A DNA stretch of 24,083 nucleotides from G020348185 sp964525045 (lineage in GTDB: Bacteria > Nitrospirota > Nitrospiria > Nitrospirales > UBA8639). Location: positions 1 through 24,083 of the forward strand of contig CAZGFD010000039.1 in the NCBI GenBank assembly GCA_964525045.1. The letters run 5' to 3'. Below the pieces are notes generated by a model. That model had not been told where the DNA came from. It was given only the letters and a program-made list of their open reading frames with translations, and ran no database searches. Positions 21,544 through 24,083 of this stretch are shown piece by piece (positions within the stretch are counted from its first letter, which is position 1; every line of letters begins with the position of its first letter). Position numbers and translations under genes: made by a program.

Positions 21544-24083
21544 ATGCATTTATCTAGACGTCAATTTTTAAAGGTTTCCGCCGGAACTGTGGCAACGGTG
21601 GCATTGGCCGATAAAGCCTTGGCCTTAACGGCCCTGCAACCGGTCGTCGAAGTGGGCAACCCTTTAGGAGAGTATCCGGATCGGTCGTGGGAACGCGTCT
21701 ACCATGACCAATATCGGTATGATTCCTCGTTTACCTGGTGTTGCTCGCCGAACGATACCCATGCATGTCGGATTCGGGCCTTTGTAAGGAACGGGGTGGT
21801 CATGCGGGTTGAACAAAACTACGACCACCAGACCTATGAAGATCTCTATGGTAACAGAGGCACCTTCGCCCACAATCCTCGAATGTGTCTGAAGGGGTAT
21901 ACGTATCATCGCCGGGTCTATGGCCCCTATCGGCTCAAAGGCCCCTTGATGCGCCGTGGCTGGAAACAGTGGATGGATGATGGCAGCCCCGAGTTCACCC
22001 CGCAGGTCATGTCCAAGTACAAATTCAATGCCCGGTACTTGGATGACATGTTACGAGTTTCCTGGGATACCGCCTTTACCTACCTGGCGAAAGCGATGAT
22101 TATTATAGCCGAGCGGTATAGTGGTGAGGCAGGTGCCAGACGACTTCGGGAACAGGGTTATCCGCCCGAGATGATAGAAATGATGAAAGGATCTGGTGTT
22201 CGCTGCATGAAATTCCGTGCCGGCATGCCGGTCTTGGGCATTATTGGAAAAATGGGGATCACCAGAATGAACGGAGGTTGCGGAGCCCTGCTGGATACAT
22301 ATGTTCGAAAGGTAAAACCCCGTCATGCACAAGGTGGGCGATATTGGAATAACTATACCTGGCATGGAGATCAAGATCCTTCCCAACCCTGGTGGAATGG
22401 AACACAAAACTGTGACGAAGATCTCAATGATATGCGATTTTGTAAATTCAACACGAGCTGGGGGAAAAATTTCGTTGAAAACAAAATGCCCGAGGCACAC
22501 TGGAAACTTGAATGTATCGAACGCGGAGGCCGAATTGCGGTTATCACGCCTGAATATAACCCCACGGCCTATCGGGCTGATTATTGGATTCCGGTGAGAC
22601 CCGAAACAGACGGGGCATTTTTCCTTGGAGCCTGTCGTATCCTCACCGATGAAAACATGCAAGATGTCGATTTTATCAAGGCCAACACTGATTCCCCCCT
22701 ACTGGTCCGTACCGATTCGCTTCAGTATTTAGATCCTCGAGATGTGATCAGCGATTACCAATTCCCGGACTTTTCGAATACCTATTCAGGAAAAGTCCAA
22801 ACATTAAAACCATATCAAATCGCCCGATTAGGGGGTTTCATGGTGTGGGATCTCAACAAAAATCAGGCGGTCCCCATTCATCGAGAGCTCGTTGGTTGGC
22901 ATTTTAAAAAGAGTGGGATTGATCCGGCCCTCACCGGAACGTATCGCGTGAAACTGTTGAGTGGAAGAGAAGTCGATGTGTTACCCATCTACCAGATGTA
23001 TCTTGTCCATTTTCAAGATTATGATCTGGATACCGTTCATCAGATAAACCGGGCACCCAAGGATCTTATCGTGAGGTGGGCCAGGGACGTGGGCACTATT
23101 AAGCCGGCGGCCATTCACAACGGCGAAGGGGTCTGCCACTACTTCCATATGACGACCATGGGCCGGGCAGCCGCTCTGACCTTGATGCTGACCGGAAACA
23201 TTGGAAAATTTGGTTCTGGTTGTCACACATGGTCTGGAAATTACAAAGCAGGAATTTGGGCATCCACTCCATGGGCTGGCGCCGGCCTGTCCGTTCACAC
23301 CGGGGAGGATCCCTTTCATATTACGACCGATCCGAACGCCCATGGAAAAGAAATCAAAACCAGGGGCTATTATTACGGAGAAGAGGTAGGTTATTGGAAT
23401 CATGGGGATACGGCGTTAATTGTCAACACGCCGAAGTATGGCCGTCGGGTGTTTACCGGCAAGACCCACATGCCGACCCCGAGTAAATTTCGCTGGGTGG
23501 CCAACGTCAATATTCTAAATAACTCCAAGGCACACTACGATATGGTCAAGAACGTTGATCCTCATATCGAAACGATTGTCCATCAAGAAATTGAAATGAC
23601 GTCCGATGTCAATCATGCAGACGTCTCCTTTGCGGTCAATGGGTGGATGGAATTTACGTATCCAGAAATGACCGCCACCGTCTCCAACCCTTGGATGCAG
23701 GTCTGGAAAGGCGGCATTCGGCCGTTGTATGACACCCGGAATGACTTGGACACGGTGTCCGGGGTAGCCGCAAAGTTAGCCCAGATGACGGGAGATGGGC
23801 GATTCAGAGACTACTTTAAATTTGTGTATGAAAATCGCGTAGATGTCTATGTGCAACGTTTAATAGATGCGGGGAACACCTCCTACGGCTATAGCGCCGA
23901 TACCATGCTGAAGTCGGAGAAAGGCTGGATGGTGATGTGCCGGACCTATCCACGTATCCCCTTGTGGGAAGAAGTGAATGAAAGTAAGCCCCAATGGACC
24001 CGAAGTGGGCGCCTGGAAAGCTACCGGGTCGAGCCGGAAGCCATTGAGTACGGCGAAAACTTCATCTCGCACCGGGAAGGCAC
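21544..24083 (+). CDS. nxrA: nitrite oxidoreductase alpha subunit, 3' part outside window
   Basis: The first 846 codons of a molybdopterin oxidoreductase of the type II DMSO reductase family, out of a usual length near 1150. It oxidises nitrite to nitrate and passes electrons to the iron-sulfur beta subunit NxrB, presumably encoded beyond the right edge. A twin-arginine signal is visible (SRRQFLK, 4-10), followed by a hydrophobic stretch to about 29, which places the enzyme in the periplasm, as expected for Nitrospira. C66, C67, C75 and C115 are the candidates for the N-terminal iron-sulfur cluster. D296 in DEDLNDMRF aligns with the molybdenum-ligand aspartate of NarG. The sequence, including TWCCSPNDTHACR and GNRGTFAHNPRMCLKG, is the Nitrospira/anammox type and not the Nitrobacter type. 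AAGGAGG lies 8 bp before ATG 21544. No frameshift is seen up to the edge. Confidence 0.95.
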   Translation, partial: MHLSRRQFLKVSAGTVATVALADKALALTALQPVVEVGNPLGEYPDRSWERVYHDQYRYDSSFTWCCSPNDTHACRIRAFVRNGVVMRVEQNYDHQTYEDLYGNRGTFAHNPRMCLKGYTYHRRVYGPYRLKGPLMRRGWKQWMDDGSPEFTPQVMSKYKFNARYLDDMLRVSWDTAFTYLAKAMIIIAERYSGEAGARRLREQGYPPEMIEMMKGSGVRCMKFRAGMPVLGIIGKMGITRMNGGCGALLDTYVRKVKPRHAQGGRYWNNYTWHGDQDPSQPWWNGTQNCDEDLNDMRFCKFNTSWGKNFVENKMPEAHWKLECIERGGRIAVITPEYNPTAYRADYWIPVRPETDGAFFLGACRILTDENMQDVDFIKANTDSPLLVRTDSLQYLDPRDVISDYQFPDFSNTYSGKVQTLKPYQIARLGGFMVWDLNKNQAVPIHRELVGWHFKKSGIDPALTGTYRVKLLSGREVDVLPIYQMYLVHFQDYDLDTVHQINRAPKDLIVRWARDVGTIKPAAIHNGEGVCHYFHMTTMGRAAALTLMLTGNIGKFGSGCHTWSGNYKAGIWASTPWAGAGLSVHTGEDPFHITTDPNAHGKEIKTRGYYYGEEVGYWNHGDTALIVNTPKYGRRVFTGKTHMPTPSKFRWVANVNILNNSKAHYDMVKNVDPHIETIVHQEIEMTSDVNHADVSFAVNGWMEFTYPEMTATVSNPWMQVWKGGIRPLYDTRNDLDTVSGVAAKLAQMTGDGRFRDYFKFVYENRVDVYVQRLIDAGNTSYGYSADTMLKSEKGWMVMCRTYPRIPLWEEVNESKPQWTRSGRLESYRVEPEAIEYGENFISHREG

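Overview
The window reads as a piece of a Nitrospira-type nitrite oxidiser chromosome. The clearest marker is the 5' two-thirds of nxrA (nitrite oxidoreductase alpha subunit) running off the right edge. It is supported by a copper nitrite reductase (NirK), a cytochrome bd-like oxidase of the long Nitrospira kind, and a giant periplasmic multicopper oxidase. By eye the base composition is close to 50% G+C, which fits the marine Nitrospira (N. marina-like) better than the higher-GC sewage lineages, but that placement is only a guess. No rRNA, tRNA, insertion sequence or CRISPR array was seen.

Layout. (1) 1-128: the last codons of a + strand gene and a strong terminator. (2) 358-1866: an RpoD-like sigma-70 factor on +. 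(3) 1906-5710, all on -: cytochrome bd-like oxidase, a 63-residue one-helix membrane protein, nirK and a small zinc-ribbon protein, probably read in that order from a near-consensus sigma-54 promoter at about 5859-5846. (4) 6136-6753 (-): a divergent transaldolase/fructose-6-phosphate aldolase homologue. (5) 7173-8708 (-): a GAF/AAA+/HTH sigma-54 activator. (6) 9190-11459 (-): a protein of three repeated modules, a CBS-pair protein and a ferredoxin-reductase-like flavoprotein, with a sigma-54-like element in front. (7) 11906-18294 (-): a GTP cyclohydrolase I homologue without zinc ligands, a 1626-residue multicopper oxidase and a cupredoxin/carboxypeptidase-regulatory-like secreted protein. 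(8) 18340-19412: mostly gene-free, with one broken small reading frame and repeats. (9) 19413-20978 (+): a second sigma-54 activator, a close paralogue of the first. (10) 21544-end (+): nxrA.

How it may work together. NxrA oxidises nitrite outside the cytoplasmic membrane, the bd-like protein is a candidate terminal oxidase, and NirK and the multicopper proteins are periplasmic copper enzymes acting on nitrite or linked electron carriers. Two paralogous sigma-54 activators share this neighbourhood. GG-N10-GC elements with extended similarity to the sigma-54 consensus lie upstream of the bd-like oxidase/nirK group, the three-gene group, the second activator itself and nxrA. The main hypothesis from this window is a local sigma-54 regulon that couples nitrite oxidation, terminal oxidation and copper nitrite chemistry. 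The promoter motifs are seen directly; the regulon is inference.

Other points worth a second look are the triplicated multicopper oxidase whose copper sites erode from copy 1 to copy 3, the FolE homologue that has lost every zinc ligand while keeping its frame, and palindromes and repeats placed about 100-130 bp upstream of the sigma-54 elements.
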